Positions 22,181 to 30,877 of a stretch of 36,548 nt of DNA are shown here, in pieces. The notes under the pieces were generated by a model that was given only the letters and a program-made list of their open reading frames with translations, searched no databases and had not been told where the DNA came from. Within the stretch, counting starts at the first letter, position 1. Every line of letters starts with the position of its first letter. The stretch is from assembly GCA_017555745.1 (NCBI GenBank), contig JAFZFU010000023.1, positions 1 through 36,548 of the forward strand. The letters are read 5' to 3'. A program made the translations under genes and the position numbers. The DNA is from Bacteroidales bacterium. GTDB lineage: Bacteria > Bacteroidota > Bacteroidia > Bacteroidales > P3.

Positions 22181-24688
22181 TTAATCGATGGATTGATTTA
22201 TTGAGAAGTGGAAGTGTGAGCCACCTTCATCTTTATTGTCGAAACCATAGCCCCAGTCTACACCTATCAAGCCAAATTGAGGCATGTGAAGGCGTACACC
22301 CAAACCGGCCGATGTATACATGCGGAAAGGTTGAAACTCTTTGAGGCTTGCCCACGAATTACCTGCTTCCAAGAAACCAAGCACGTATATAGTAGCCATA
22401 GATGAGTTAGTGATAGGCTGACGTAGTTCTAATGTGAATTTGTCAAATACTGCAGCACCTTGGTCAGGACTTAATGCGTAGGTGTTGTATCCGCGCAATG
22501 CTATCACGTCGCGAGCATCTAACGAGAAGTTCGACAAACCGTCGCCGCCTAAGTAGTAGCGTCCGAATGGCGACAAACCAATGGCGTCGTTGTATTGTCC
22601 CATAAGTCCGAAACGGAAGCGGGTGTTAAGCACCAATTCGCCGGTAAGGTTGAACATCCACGATCCGCGAATATTTATTTTGTAATATTCGAGCCATTTG
22701 TATTTTTCTTGTTCGCTAAGTCCGCTATAGTCTTTGCCGTTTAGTAACGAGTATGGCGGAGTTATTTGAAGGTTGAACGATATTTCCGAACCGCTAAGTG
22801 GGTAAATAGGAGAGTCCAACGAGTTGCGGCTAAGTGTACCGTTGTAGTTTAAGTCGTTCGAATTACCATCGCTGAATACAAATGCAGTGTAGTTTTGTAC
22901 ACCATATCTGCGGAATACCAATCCTTGCGATAATATGAAATAGTTGTCGGGCCATGTAAGACGTTTGGCCAACGATACTCCTCCTCCCGATATGCGTAGG
23001 CTGTAGTAGCTTTCCGAGTTTTTGTCGTAATAGTATCCGTTGCTATACAAGCTGTGGTATATGTTTACCGACAATGCTTGAGGTTTTTTGCCTCCAAGCC
23101 AAGGCTCGGTAAATCCTGCGTTGATAGAGTAATAATATGTACCATTGGTTTGAGCACTTATCATAAGTTGTTGTCCATCGCCCGAAGGTAGAGGATTCCA
23201 TGCTTTGCTATTGAAAAGATTGCGCATCGAAAAGTTGTTGAACGACAATCCCACTGTACCTATAAGCATGCCGGCACCCCAACCGCCCGATAACGATATT
23301 TGGCTTGTGGATTGTTCTTCTACTTGGTAGGTTATATCCACTGTTCCATTGTCGTTGGGTTTTATATCGGGTATTAACGATTCTTGTTTAAAGAATTGCA
23401 TGGTGGCCAATTCGCGAAGGCTGCGCATTACAAGGTCTTTGCTGTAAAGGTCGCCCGGACGGGTATATAGTTCGCGCATTATTATCTTGTCGTTGGTGAT
23501 GGTGTTGCCCGATACCGACACTCTATTTATTCGGTATTGACTTCCTTCACGCATACGCACTTCGATGTCTATAGAGTCGTTTTCCACTGCTATCTCGGTT
23601 GGCATGGCACGGAATGCCAAATAGCCGTTGTCCATATATAGCGAGTTGATATTGTCGGTTCCTGTTGGTTCCATTGATACGTTTTGTTCAAGCATCTTCT
23701 TGTTGTAAGGGTCGCCTTTTTCTATTCGCATAAGGCGTGCCAATTGCGACGATGGGTAAACGGTGTTGCCTGTAAATGTGATGTTGCGGAAGTAATATTT
23801 CTTGCCTTCGTATACATTTATTTTTATTCCAAGCGAGCCGTCGGGGTTGGTATATATCGAATCCGATTCTATTTTTGCATCACGGAAACCTAATTCGTTG
23901 TACTTTTCTATTATGTTTTCCAAATCGCTTTTGTAGTCGCCTTCAATGTATTTTGATTTTTTCCAAAATCCCGATGTCCAAAAATAGAATTTCTTCCAAT
24001 AGTTCACATCGTGGGTGGTTTTCATTTCCTTTTTCAAACTATTGGACGAAAGTGCTTGATTTCCTTCAAACTCTATCGAGTTTATTTTTACTTTGTTGTT
24101 TTTGTTTACATCAAATATCAATATTACTTCGGCTCGTTCTTTTTTTGTGGTGTCGGGCACTGTAATGGTGTTCACTTCCACATTGTGGTAGCCTTTTTGT
24201 ATATAGTGGGCACGTATAAGGTTGGCCGAGGTAGTCATTAAGTTTTCTGTTACCACGTCGCCTACCACAAGTTTTATTTCTTCGCGTATTTTATCTACAT
24301 CTGATTTCTTTATTCCCTTGAATTGAAATTTCGATAAACGAGGGCGTTGCGATAGCTTGATGTTTAAAAAGATAAGATTGTTTTGTATTCTTGGCGCTGT
24401 TATTTGCACGTCTTCAAACATGCCTTGTTGCCATAGTTTGTCTATTGCCATAGATAACTTATCGCCGGGTACCAATATTTGGTCGCCAACTTTAAGGTCG
24501 GCAATCAAAAGCACCATTCTCGAATCCAAATTGTCGGCACCTTCGATGGTTATACCGCCTATTTCGTATTTCTTGGGTGTGAGGTAATCTATGTCGTACG
24601 AGCTGCCGCTACTTATTACTTGTTGTGCTTTCGAAAATGGAGCCACAAGCAACATAATGGCGGCAATAAGAAACAATTTTATCTTCAT
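22181..24688 (-). CDS. bamA: Outer-membrane protein assembly factor BamA (Omp85)
   Basis: 835 residues from ATG 24688 (MKIKLFLIAAIMLLVAPFSKAQ, signal peptide); the frame stays open 10 codons further upstream. About residues 45-440 hold five POTRA repeats, recognisable by motifs such as IEFEGNQALSS, ITFTGNTVYPSSQLARLM and VSVSGNTITNDKIIMREL. The 16-strand barrel follows, with LRGYNTYALSPDQG as the conserved VRGF/Y-type loop-6 motif and a final strand ending HFHFSINQSID. It inserts beta-barrel proteins into the outer membrane. A separate promoter box at 24809-24816 suggests expression beyond readthrough from uppS. Confidence 0.97.
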   Translation of the reverse strand: MKIKLFLIAAIMLLVAPFSKAQQVISSGSSYDIDYLTPKKYEIGGITIEGADNLDSRMVLLIADLKVGDQILVPGDKLSMAIDKLWQQGMFEDVQITAPRIQNNLIFLNIKLSQRPRLSKFQFKGIKKSDVDKIREEIKLVVGDVVTENLMTTSANLIRAHYIQKGYHNVEVNTITVPDTTKKERAEVILIFDVNKNNKVKINSIEFEGNQALSSNSLKKEMKTTHDVNYWKKFYFWTSGFWKKSKYIEGDYKSDLENIIEKYNELGFRDAKIESDSIYTNPDGSLGIKINVYEGKKYYFRNITFTGNTVYPSSQLARLMRIEKGDPYNKKMLEQNVSMEPTGTDNINSLYMDNGYLAFRAMPTEIAVENDSIDIEVRMREGSQYRINRVSVSGNTITNDKIIMRELYTRPGDLYSKDLVMRSLRELATMQFFKQESLIPDIKPNDNGTVDITYQVEEQSTSQISLSGGWGAGMLIGTVGLSFNNFSMRNLFNSKAWNPLPSGDGQQLMISAQTNGTYYYSINAGFTEPWLGGKKPQALSVNIYHSLYSNGYYYDKNSESYYSLRISGGGVSLAKRLTWPDNYFILSQGLVFRRYGVQNYTAFVFSDGNSNDLNYNGTLSRNSLDSPIYPLSGSEISFNLQITPPYSLLNGKDYSGLSEQEKYKWLEYYKINIRGSWMFNLTGELVLNTRFRFGLMGQYNDAIGLSPFGRYYLGGDGLSNFSLDARDVIALRGYNTYALSPDQGAAVFDKFTLELRQPITNSSMATIYVLGFLEAGNSWASLKEFQPFRMYTSAGLGVRLHMPQFGLIGVDWGYGFDNKDEGGSHFHFSINQSID

Positions 24689-24808
24689 TTTTATACTTAT
24701 CATATTACTATTAATCACAAATTAGTGCTATCATTAATCTTGTTTCTGATAAATAAATATCAGTAATATAATTACTTGTTATATATATATTAGTGTCAAA
24801 ATAACGAA

Positions 24809-24816
24809 CAAAGGTA
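24809..24816 (-). promoter_or_regulatory. Internal promoter -7 element before bamA
   Basis: Minus-strand TACCTTTG, 121 bp upstream of the bamA ATG and just after uppS. The -33 region is not evident. Confidence 0.5.
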
Positions 24817-24881
24817 CATAATATTTTGCAATATTCCTACAATATTTTTGTGATATTGTTTTATTTGAGCCAAAAATATCG

Positions 24882-25631
24882 TTATTTGTTGTTGTTTTCA
24901 ATTACTTGGTCGCCTGTTTTTCCAAATCGGCGTTGTCGTCCTTGGTAGTCGGCAATGGCTTCTATAAGGTCGGCTTTTCTAAAGTCGGGCCATAGTTTTT
25001 GAGTAAAATATAGTTCGGTATATGCTATTTGCCATAATAGGAAATTGCTTATTCTGTGTTCGCCGCCGGTGCGTATAAGCAGGTCGGGGTCGGGATAGTT
25101 TTTAGTGTTTAAATAGTTTTGCAATGTGGTTTCGGTTATTTCGTCTTCCGATATTTTTCCGTCTTTGGCTTCAGTTACAATCTTTTTCAAGGCTTCTTTT
25201 ATTTCCCATCTCGAGCTGTAACTTAGCGCCAATATCAAGGTTGTGCCTGTGTTTTTCGAAGTGTCTTCGATACTCTTCATCAGTTCGTTGTAGGTATCGG
25301 TGGGCAACGATTGTGTGTTGCCTATGGTTTGCAGGCGTATGTTGTTTTTTTGCAAAGTGGGTGTTTCTTCGTGTATGCATTTTACCAATAGTTGCATAAG
25401 TCCGTCTACTTCGGCTTGTGGGCGGTTCCAGTTCTCGGTCGAAAAGGCATACAATGTAAGACATTTGACGCCAAGTTCGGCGGCTGTTTCCACTGTGTCG
25501 CGTACTGCGGTTATTGCGTTTTGGTGGCCGAATATGCGTTCTTTGGCTTGTTGTTTGGCCCATCGTCCGTTGCCGTCCATTATCACTGCTATATGCTGTG
25601 GTATATTGTTTTTATTTATTTCCATATCCAT
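24882..25631 (-). CDS. uppS: Isoprenyl (undecaprenyl) diphosphate synthase
   Basis: 249 residues. [16 protein letters not shown] carries the catalytic Asp19 and the DGNGRWA motif; later come [15 protein letters not shown] and, near residue 195, [26 protein letters not shown], all UppS signatures. It extends farnesyl-PP with isopentenyl-PP to the C55 lipid carrier for cell-wall and O-antigen synthesis. The gene is 46 bp after the DUF6089 gene and upstream of bamA, an order common in Bacteroidota. Two ATGs (25631, 25625) are possible starts. Confidence 0.97.
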   Translation of the reverse strand: MDMEINKNNIPQHIAVIMDGNGRWAKQQAKERIFGHQNAITAVRDTVETAAELGVKCLTLYAFSTENWNRPQAEVDGLMQLLVKCIHEETPTLQKNNIRLQTIGNTQSLPTDTYNELMKSIEDTSKNTGTTLILALSYSSRWEIKEALKKIVTEAKDGKISEDEITETTLQNYLNTKNYPDPDLLIRTGGEHRISNFLLWQIAYTELYFTQKLWPDFRKADLIEAIADYQGRQRRFGKTGDQVIENNNK

Positions 25632-25677
25632 ATTGTTGTGTGTGTTGTGTTTTTTAATGTGTGATTATGTGTGTTTT

Positions 25678-26577
25678 TTACCAGCCCGACTTACATTTAG
25701 GTCCCAATCCCAAAAAGGATATTACGGCGTCCATTTGTATGGTTACGGTGATTCCCATAAATGAGTACCAGTCGTTTAGCGAGTCGTCGCCACGTTTTAT
25801 GCCGGCTGCGTTTATGTATCCCGGTATTATTTCATTGCTGCGATCGCCTAATATTACTGCCATATTGCCACCATTGGCCGACAATATATCGCGTTCTACG
25901 TATGTGGTGCTTACATCGTCGAGGTAGTCGGTCCATGTTTTTCTAAATCCATATTCTATTCCTAAGGTCAGGTATTTGGTTGCCTTCCATTTGAACCCCA
26001 ATCCAAACGGCATCATTTTTTCCAATAGTTGATATTTTGTTCTCTCGGGGTATGCTGCCGAGCCTTGGCCTTCTGTGCCCAATGGTTGTAGAGCATACCA
26101 TTCGCTTTCGCCCGTTACGGGGTTTATGTATTCGGCTTTGGGGTTGAAACCAAAAAATCCGAAGCCTACAAATATGTAAGGAGTCCAATCGTGCGAGCCC
26201 ATGCCTGTGGCAAAAGGTAAAAAGTTGAATTGCACCTGCATAGATGCTTCTATTATGCTAGAACGAAAACTAAGGTTGCGTAGTTCTATGTAGTCGGGGT
26301 AGCCTCCTTGCACCTGTCCGTAGCCTCCCGATATTTGGAATGTCCAACGATTGTTGGGATTATAACGTACAAGCAACAAACCGCCCGGACGGGGCATCGA
26401 CAGCATGCTTTGGTTGTTTAGGTCGCCGATATAACTCATGCCGCCGGCAGCAAGACCTATCTCCATTTTGTTGGGCCGCATATACTGAGCCTCTGCCACA
26501 AAACCGAAAAGCATTGCAGCAAAGAAAATAATAGTTTTCTTTTTTATCGATATGCTGTATGTTATACGTTTTTTCAC
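25678..26577 (-). CDS. DUF6089 family outer-membrane beta-barrel protein
   Basis: 299 residues. An N-terminal signal (basic, then IIFFAAMLFGFVAEAQ) is followed by MRPNKMEIGLAAGGMSYIGDLN, the typical start of DUF6089 proteins encoded before uppS. Alternating hydrophobic strands with aromatic belts (WTFQISGGYGQVQGGY, YIFVGFGFFGFNPKAEY, KWKATKYLTLGIEYGFRKTW) suggest a small barrel. The C-terminus does not end in the classical aromatic residue of the BAM signal but in GW. Function is unknown; the gene order suggests a role in envelope building. Confidence 0.85.
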   Translation of the reverse strand: MKKRITYSISIKKKTIIFFAAMLFGFVAEAQYMRPNKMEIGLAAGGMSYIGDLNNQSMLSMPRPGGLLLVRYNPNNRWTFQISGGYGQVQGGYPDYIELRNLSFRSSIIEASMQVQFNFLPFATGMGSHDWTPYIFVGFGFFGFNPKAEYINPVTGESEWYALQPLGTEGQGSAAYPERTKYQLLEKMMPFGLGFKWKATKYLTLGIEYGFRKTWTDYLDDVSTTYVERDILSANGGNMAVILGDRSNEIIPGYINAAGIKRGDDSLNDWYSFMGITVTIQMDAVISFLGLGPKCKSGW

Positions 26578-27189
26578 TTATTGTTTACTGTTTATTATAT
26601 ATGTACTTTCGTACACGTTTTCTATTACGAAAAAAAGCAAACAATATTGTGTAGACAAGCATTTTTTAGGTAACTTATAAAAATTAATTTCTCGGTGATT
26701 TGTGGAATTTTGCAACCATAAACTTTCCAAGCCTTGTATGTAGCACCCCCTATTGTGCCGTTTTTCCATCACGAGGAATTTCAATTTTCCTCGCGTAGTT
26801 TTTCGTGTTGCGTCGAGAGGAAAATTTTGCAACATCGCGATGTATTTCCTCCTAATTCCAAACACTTATAATACAGCGAAGTATCTGTTTTTGATTTTTT
26901 GCCATATTGACCTTTGTTTGATACCCTATTGTCGCGGTTGTGACAATAGGGTGTGAACGAATTTATACCCTATCATGAAATTGGGTACTCCATATCGCTA
27001 TGTTGATTGTTTTATGAATGGCCGTTGCAATGCCGTTGCAGAATAATGAAAGTTGGCTTGTTGATATTTTTTTTAAATAAATAAGTATCACGTCGATAAA
27101 AGTAGTAATTTTGCAAGTGTTTTGGTGCAGCGTTTTGTGCTAATTCGTTGAAGTAAAGATAGTAATCAATAAAAAATAATATAGATATT
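26578..27189. other. Gene-free divergent intergenic region with palindromes
   Basis: No supported gene between the divergent DUF6089 and 27190 genes. It contains a hairpin CGAGGAA/TTCCTCG near 26772-26797, the palindrome CCCTATTGTC/GACAATAGGG (26924-26933, 26942-26951), and a further CCCTATCATG partial repeat near 26969, which look like a short dispersed palindromic repeat. A minus-strand frame at 26578-26865 has no family and no start context, so I leave it uncalled. Confidence 0.5.
27106..27113 (+). promoter_or_regulatory. -7 element TAATTTTG before the 27190 gene
   Basis: TAATTTTG followed by CAAG, 77 bp before the ATG. The -33 region is weak. Confidence 0.5.
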
Positions 27190-27723
27190 ATGGAAACAAT
27201 AATTTTTACAACCGTAGCATGTTTGCTTTCGTCGGGATTGATGGGCGTTATAGCTTATTTTATTATCAAAAGATTTGTAGAAAACGAACAAAAAAAATCG
27301 TTGCTTGAACTTAAAAAGATGGAAACGATGGAAAATTTGCGAGTAGTTAATCCCATACGTTTGCAAGCTTACGAGCGTTTGGCTTTGTTTTTGGAACGTA
27401 TAACTCCTAATAGCTTGGTGTTGCGTTGCTATCAGCCGGGTATGGACCTTAAGGTGTTGCAAGGTGTTATGACCAAGAATATCCGCGATGAGTTTGAACA
27501 CAATTTGTCGCAACAAGTGTATGTGTCTACCGAAGCATGGAGCAGAATAAAAGAAGCAAAAGAAGAGATGATAAACATAATAAACTCTTCGGCAGTAAAA
27601 ATGGATGCTTCGGCCGATATCTCGAGCCTTGTGGGTGTTATATTCGAAAGCATGGCTAAGCAAAATCCTGTAGATTCGGCTTTGGAATTTTTGAAGAAAG
27701 AAATTCGCAAAACATTCGAATAA
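27190..27723 (+). CDS. Membrane-anchored protein conserved in Bacteroidota
   Basis: 177 residues. One N-terminal membrane helix (about 5-27, IIFTTVACLLSSGLMGVIAYFI), then a charged linker and a helical cytoplasmic domain with NPIRLQAYERLALFLERITPNSLVLR, and a C-terminal helix ending SALEFLKKEIRKTFE. It resembles a small uncharacterised Bacteroidota family (possibly DUF7935); the name is a recollection, not a verified match. It is the first gene of a plus-strand run; the LutA-like gene starts 33 bp after it. Confidence 0.7.
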   Translation: METIIFTTVACLLSSGLMGVIAYFIIKRFVENEQKKSLLELKKMETMENLRVVNPIRLQAYERLALFLERITPNSLVLRCYQPGMDLKVLQGVMTKNIRDEFEHNLSQQVYVSTEAWSRIKEAKEEMINIINSSAVKMDASADISSLVGVIFESMAKQNPVDSALEFLKKEIRKTFE

Positions 27724-27755
27724 AAAATATAAGATATCATATAAGTGTAAAAAAT

Positions 27756-28475
27756 ATGAAGGCGAGTGTGTTTATACCTTGTAGCGTGGACCAGTATTCG
27801 GCCGAAACGGGGTTTAATCTTATCAAGTTGCTGCAAAGTTTGGATGTAGAAGTCTGTTACAACGAAAACCAAACATGCTGTGGAAAGGTGGCTTATTTTG
27901 AAGGCGATAAAGAAACTGCCAAATTATTGGCCGAACAGTTTATGTCGTGCCACAGGGGTGCCGATTACATAATAGGATGTTCGAGCTCGTGCCTGGCTTA
28001 TATGAAACGATATTATGCCAATCTATTTGTCAATTCGGGATACCACAACACCTTTGCCGAATATCTAAAACGCTTATATGATATAACCGATTTTATTGTT
28101 CATGTGCTTAAAAAACAATCGGTAGATGCTGTGTTTAACCACAAAGTGGCTATGGTTGACGATATTTCTACTCGCAACGACTATGGCTTGTACAACGAGC
28201 CTCGTTTGCTACTCGAAAATGTAAAAGGACTAACGTTGATAGAACTGAAAGATAGCAACATAAGCTGCGGACATGCCAATATGTTTGCCTCCACTTTCGA
28301 GCCCATATCCACCGAATTGGCACGACGCAAAGTGCAAGATGCCATAAACAAAGGTGCCGAATACATAACCTCGACCGACATGGGTTGCCTGTTGCACCTG
28401 CAGTCGTATATAAACAAGGCCAAACTCCCTATTTCGTGCAAACATATTGTAGATATATTGGTTAGCAATGAATAA
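27756..28475 (+). CDS. LutA/YkgE-like (Fe-S)-binding protein with altered second motif
   Basis: 239 residues, matching LutA/GlpC-type cysteine-rich (CCG) domain proteins that form part of lactate-oxidation complexes. The first CCG domain is intact: Cys9 in VFIPC, Cys41-Cys42-Gly43 in NQTCCGKVAY and Cys75/Cys79 in GCSSSC. In the second domain the usual HDxCH segment reads MVDDISTRNDYGLYNEPR (133-150) and the second CCG reads SCG (170-172), so several expected ligands are missing. There are no lutB or lutC genes beside it. It overlaps the next gene by 8 bp. It may be a specialised or cluster-poor paralogue. Confidence 0.75.
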   Translation: MKASVFIPCSVDQYSAETGFNLIKLLQSLDVEVCYNENQTCCGKVAYFEGDKETAKLLAEQFMSCHRGADYIIGCSSSCLAYMKRYYANLFVNSGYHNTFAEYLKRLYDITDFIVHVLKKQSVDAVFNHKVAMVDDISTRNDYGLYNEPRLLLENVKGLTLIELKDSNISCGHANMFASTFEPISTELARRKVQDAINKGAEYITSTDMGCLLHLQSYINKAKLPISCKHIVDILVSNE

Positions 28476-29421
28476 TAACGAAATCATTTACCCGTGGGGA
28501 CACGAGCGCCGCTACAACGCTTACTCCAATTATTTTAAGAAACACTTTGGAGGCCGTGTGCAAAAACTTTCTATCGATGCCGGCTTCACCTGTCCCAACC
28601 GCGATGGCAGTAAGAGCTTTGGCGGTTGTACATTCTGCAACAACGATGCCTTCAATCCTTCATATTGCCAACCCTCCAAAAGCATTACTCAACAGCTCGA
28701 CGAGGGTATAGAGTTTCACGAATGGAGATATAAAAAGTCGTGCGAATACCTGGCATACTTTCAAGCCTATTCCAACACCTACGGCCCGTTGGAGAAGATG
28801 CAGCGCTTATACTCCGAAGCCCTCTCGCACCCAAAGGTGATTGGCCTGGTGATAGGCACACGCCCCGACTGCATAGACTCCGAAAAGCTCGACTACCTGC
28901 AACAACTTTCCAAAGACTATTACATAACGGTGGAATACGGCATAGAAAGCTGCTACGACAAAACACTGAAAACCATCAATCGTGGGCACGACTTCCAAAC
29001 CACCGTCGATGCCATAAAGGCCACCGCCGAACGCGGACTGCATGTGGGCGGACACCTGATATTCGGCCTGCCGGGCGAAAGCCGTGAAGAGATGTTGGCT
29101 CAAGCTCAAATACTTTCCGACTTGCCCCTGCACTCGCTCAAGTTCCATCAACTGCAGATACTCAAAGGCTCGCTTATGGAAAAGGACTACGCCTTGCACC
29201 CCGACAAGTATTCATTCTTCGAACTCGACGACTACATCGATTTCGTTATCGACTTTCTCGAACGCCTACGCCCCGACATAGTGGTGGAACGCTTTGCCGG
29301 CGAAGTACCTCCTCGCTTCCAAGTAACCTCGGCATGGGGGCTGATACGCAACGAAAAGATTCCCGTACTGGTAGAAAACCGAATGAAGCAACGCGACACC
29401 TGGCAGGGAAAATACTTTTGA
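28468..29421 (+). CDS. Radical SAM protein, YhcC/TIGR01212 family
   Basis: 317 residues. The cluster-binding segment DAGFTCPNRDGSKSFGGCTFC has Cys42, Cys54 and Cys57, the long-spaced radical SAM motif of this family. LVIGTRPDCID, VEYGIESCYDKTLKTINRGHD and HVGGHLIFGLPGES follow in the order of the radical SAM barrel. The C-terminal part (LKFHQLQILKGSLM and VPPRFQVTSAWG) is family-typical. Exact reaction is not established; relatives are linked to RNA modification. The start overlaps the preceding gene. Confidence 0.92.
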   Translation: MNNNEIIYPWGHERRYNAYSNYFKKHFGGRVQKLSIDAGFTCPNRDGSKSFGGCTFCNNDAFNPSYCQPSKSITQQLDEGIEFHEWRYKKSCEYLAYFQAYSNTYGPLEKMQRLYSEALSHPKVIGLVIGTRPDCIDSEKLDYLQQLSKDYYITVEYGIESCYDKTLKTINRGHDFQTTVDAIKATAERGLHVGGHLIFGLPGESREEMLAQAQILSDLPLHSLKFHQLQILKGSLMEKDYALHPDKYSFFELDDYIDFVIDFLERLRPDIVVERFAGEVPPRFQVTSAWGLIRNEKIPVLVENRMKQRDTWQGKYF

Positions 29422-29472
29422 CGAAAGCGTGACGAGAGCAAATTGAACCAATAACAATAAACAGTGTAAGCG

Positions 29473-29763
29473 GTGAAAAAGGTAAAACCAATAGGCACTT
29501 ATTTGAAGATATTGCGTTTCTATTGTTGTGCAATAGGTCTATATCTCATTGTTGATATTAGGACGAAACCTATTCGCAATTTGTGCGAACTGCTGTTGGT
29601 TGCCGGTATGCTGATTTATGCAATGTGTGGAAACTCTTGGACCTACTTTTGGATAGCATTGGGATATGTTGCAATTGCAAAAACAATGAGAATCGTATGC
29701 AACTACATGATTGATAGGAAAAAGAATTCGGAAAACGAATCCGACGAACCCAACGAAGAATAA
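29473..29763 (+). CDS. Small membrane protein
   Basis: 96 residues from a GTG start (GTGAAAAAGG). It has a basic N-terminus, two or three hydrophobic segments (about 13-28, 38-52, 54-72) and a charged, acidic tail (DRKKNSENESDEPNEE), as in small inner-membrane proteins. No family recognised. It lies 51 bp after the radical SAM gene and before a bidirectional terminator. Confidence 0.55.
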   Translation: MKKVKPIGTYLKILRFYCCAIGLYLIVDIRTKPIRNLCELLLVAGMLIYAMCGNSWTYFWIALGYVAIAKTMRIVCNYMIDRKKNSENESDEPNEE

Positions 29764-29790
29764 GCAAATACGGAAACATGATAAACACAA

Positions 29791-29826
29791 AAAGGGTAGA
29801 AACACACCGCCGTGTTTCTACCCTTT
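29791..29826. terminator. Bidirectional terminator
   Basis: AAAGGGTAGAAACAC (29791-29805) and GTGTTTCTACCCTTT (29812-29826) pair perfectly over 15 bp with a 6-nt loop. It lies between the converging small membrane protein gene and the HU-like gene. Confidence 0.9.
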
Positions 29827-29847
29827 GCCGTTAAAGCATCGCAATGA

Positions 29848-30336
29848 TTATCCAACAAAGTCGTTGCCGCCGCCGTTGTCGGTGCCGCCACCATCGGTGT
29901 CAGGAGCGTCCTCGTCCGTGGCATCAGCTTTGGTGCCGGGCAGGTAAGTCCACTCTATATCGTCGGCAATCAGAGTGTTGATACGTTTGCCCTTTTGGCT
30001 GCCCACTCCAGCCTTCATGGTTGGGCGAAACTGCACCTTGATGTTGGTCACTTGGTCTATCGACACCTCTTCCGGTGTGTCGACACCCGTTTTCTTGCAC
30101 TCGAAGGTTAGGAAAAACGAACCTATACCGTCTAATTTCACCGAATGACCTTCGGCCAAATAGCGAGTCATCACGTTGGGGATTGCATTTAGCACCGCCA
30201 TTACATCGGTCTGACTTACGGTGCTTTCCTTCTCGATGTCCTTTGCCAAACGTTTGGCATCGTAGTTGCTTACGCTCTTAACTACCGGGACCCACTTCTC
30301 TGTAACTTTGATAAATTTTTTTCCAAAAAACGCCAT
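29848..30336 (-). CDS. HU-like DNA-binding protein with acidic Gly-rich tail
   Basis: 162 residues. MAFFGKKFIKVTEKWVPVVK is the classic Bacteroidota HU-related start. The HU core follows (SNYDAKRLAKDIEKESTVSQ, GHSVKLDGIGSFFLTFECKK with the conserved GIGSF turn, NIKVQFRPTM). The C-terminal tail is acidic and glycine-rich (DEDAPDTDGGGTDNGGGND). It is related to the trio at 10651-11936 but closer to the usual family type. It stands alone, with an array of CTCGAG-centred palindromes starting about 100 bp upstream of the ATG, which parallels the array at the trio. Confidence 0.88.
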   Translation of the reverse strand: MAFFGKKFIKVTEKWVPVVKSVSNYDAKRLAKDIEKESTVSQTDVMAVLNAIPNVMTRYLAEGHSVKLDGIGSFFLTFECKKTGVDTPEEVSIDQVTNIKVQFRPTMKAGVGSQKGKRINTLIADDIEWTYLPGTKADATDEDAPDTDGGGTDNGGGNDFVG

Positions 30337-30436
30337 AATAAAATGTTTTTATAGATTGATAAGTTTATTTTATACCTTTTAAAGAGTCTTTTTTTTGAGT
30401 CATTTCTCCTCAATGCTAAATGATTGATTTTCAGAT

Positions 30437-30537
30437 ACTCGATTTTTTGTTTCTTGACACTCGAGTCTCAATTTCTTGACACTCGAGTGTCAGCGTTTTG
30501 AGACTCGAGTGTCAAGACGCTGAGTCTCGAGTCTCAA
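30437..30537. repeat. CTCGAG palindrome array upstream of an HU-like gene (22-bp period)
   Basis: ACTCGA cores start at 30437 (degenerate, CTCGAT), 30459, 30481, 30503 and 30525, exactly 22 bp apart each time. Full units are 16-18-bp palindromes, for example TTGACACTCGAGTGTCAG and TTGAGACTCGAGTGTCAA, separated by 4-6 bp. The four CTCGAG hexamers are at 30460, 30482, 30504 and 30526. No -7 TAnnTTTG box was seen between array and gene. Bases 30338-30436 and 30538-30679 hold nothing else I can name. Confidence 0.97.
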
Positions 30538-30679
30538 AAAAAGGAGTTTCAAATGCTCTCTAAACACCTCTTCAAAGGTCTTTTTCTAACGATGAAAAAT
30601 GTTATTTATTATGTGGGATATTATTAATTTTTTGAATAAGGGCATTGTTTTTTATGTTTTCGTCCAAACTTATCCTTGC

Positions 30680-30832
30680 CTACACAGTGTTTCGCCATCC
30701 GGTGGCAAGGCATTTCTTTATGTGTGCAGACTTGGTACACATAAACTGCATACTCCCGAGGCTGCGTTCCTTTGCCGTGCAGTGTTCCGCAACGCTGTAG
30801 TTGCCAATCAATAGCATGTCTTTTTTACGCAT
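30680..30832 (-). CDS. Small ORF or relic, 50 codons
   Basis: ATG at 30832, TAG at 30680-30682. It reads MRKKDMLLIGNYSVAEHCTA and ends GWRNTV, with four Cys. It is less AT-rich than the flanks, and the boundaries of this composition coincide with the frame. No family, promoter or strong start context is visible, so it may be a fragment of a dispersed repeat or an RNA. Confidence 0.25.
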   Translation of the reverse strand: MRKKDMLLIGNYSVAEHCTAKERSLGSMQFMCTKSAHIKKCLATGWRNTV

Positions 30833-30877
30833 CATAGCCACATGTTTCGAATAAAATGCAATTTATTCAAAAAAATA

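Noticed and set aside
26578..26865. Minus-strand 95-codon frame before the DUF6089 gene
   Set aside because: It spans palindromic sequence, has no recognisable domain, and most likely represents untranslated leader or repeat.
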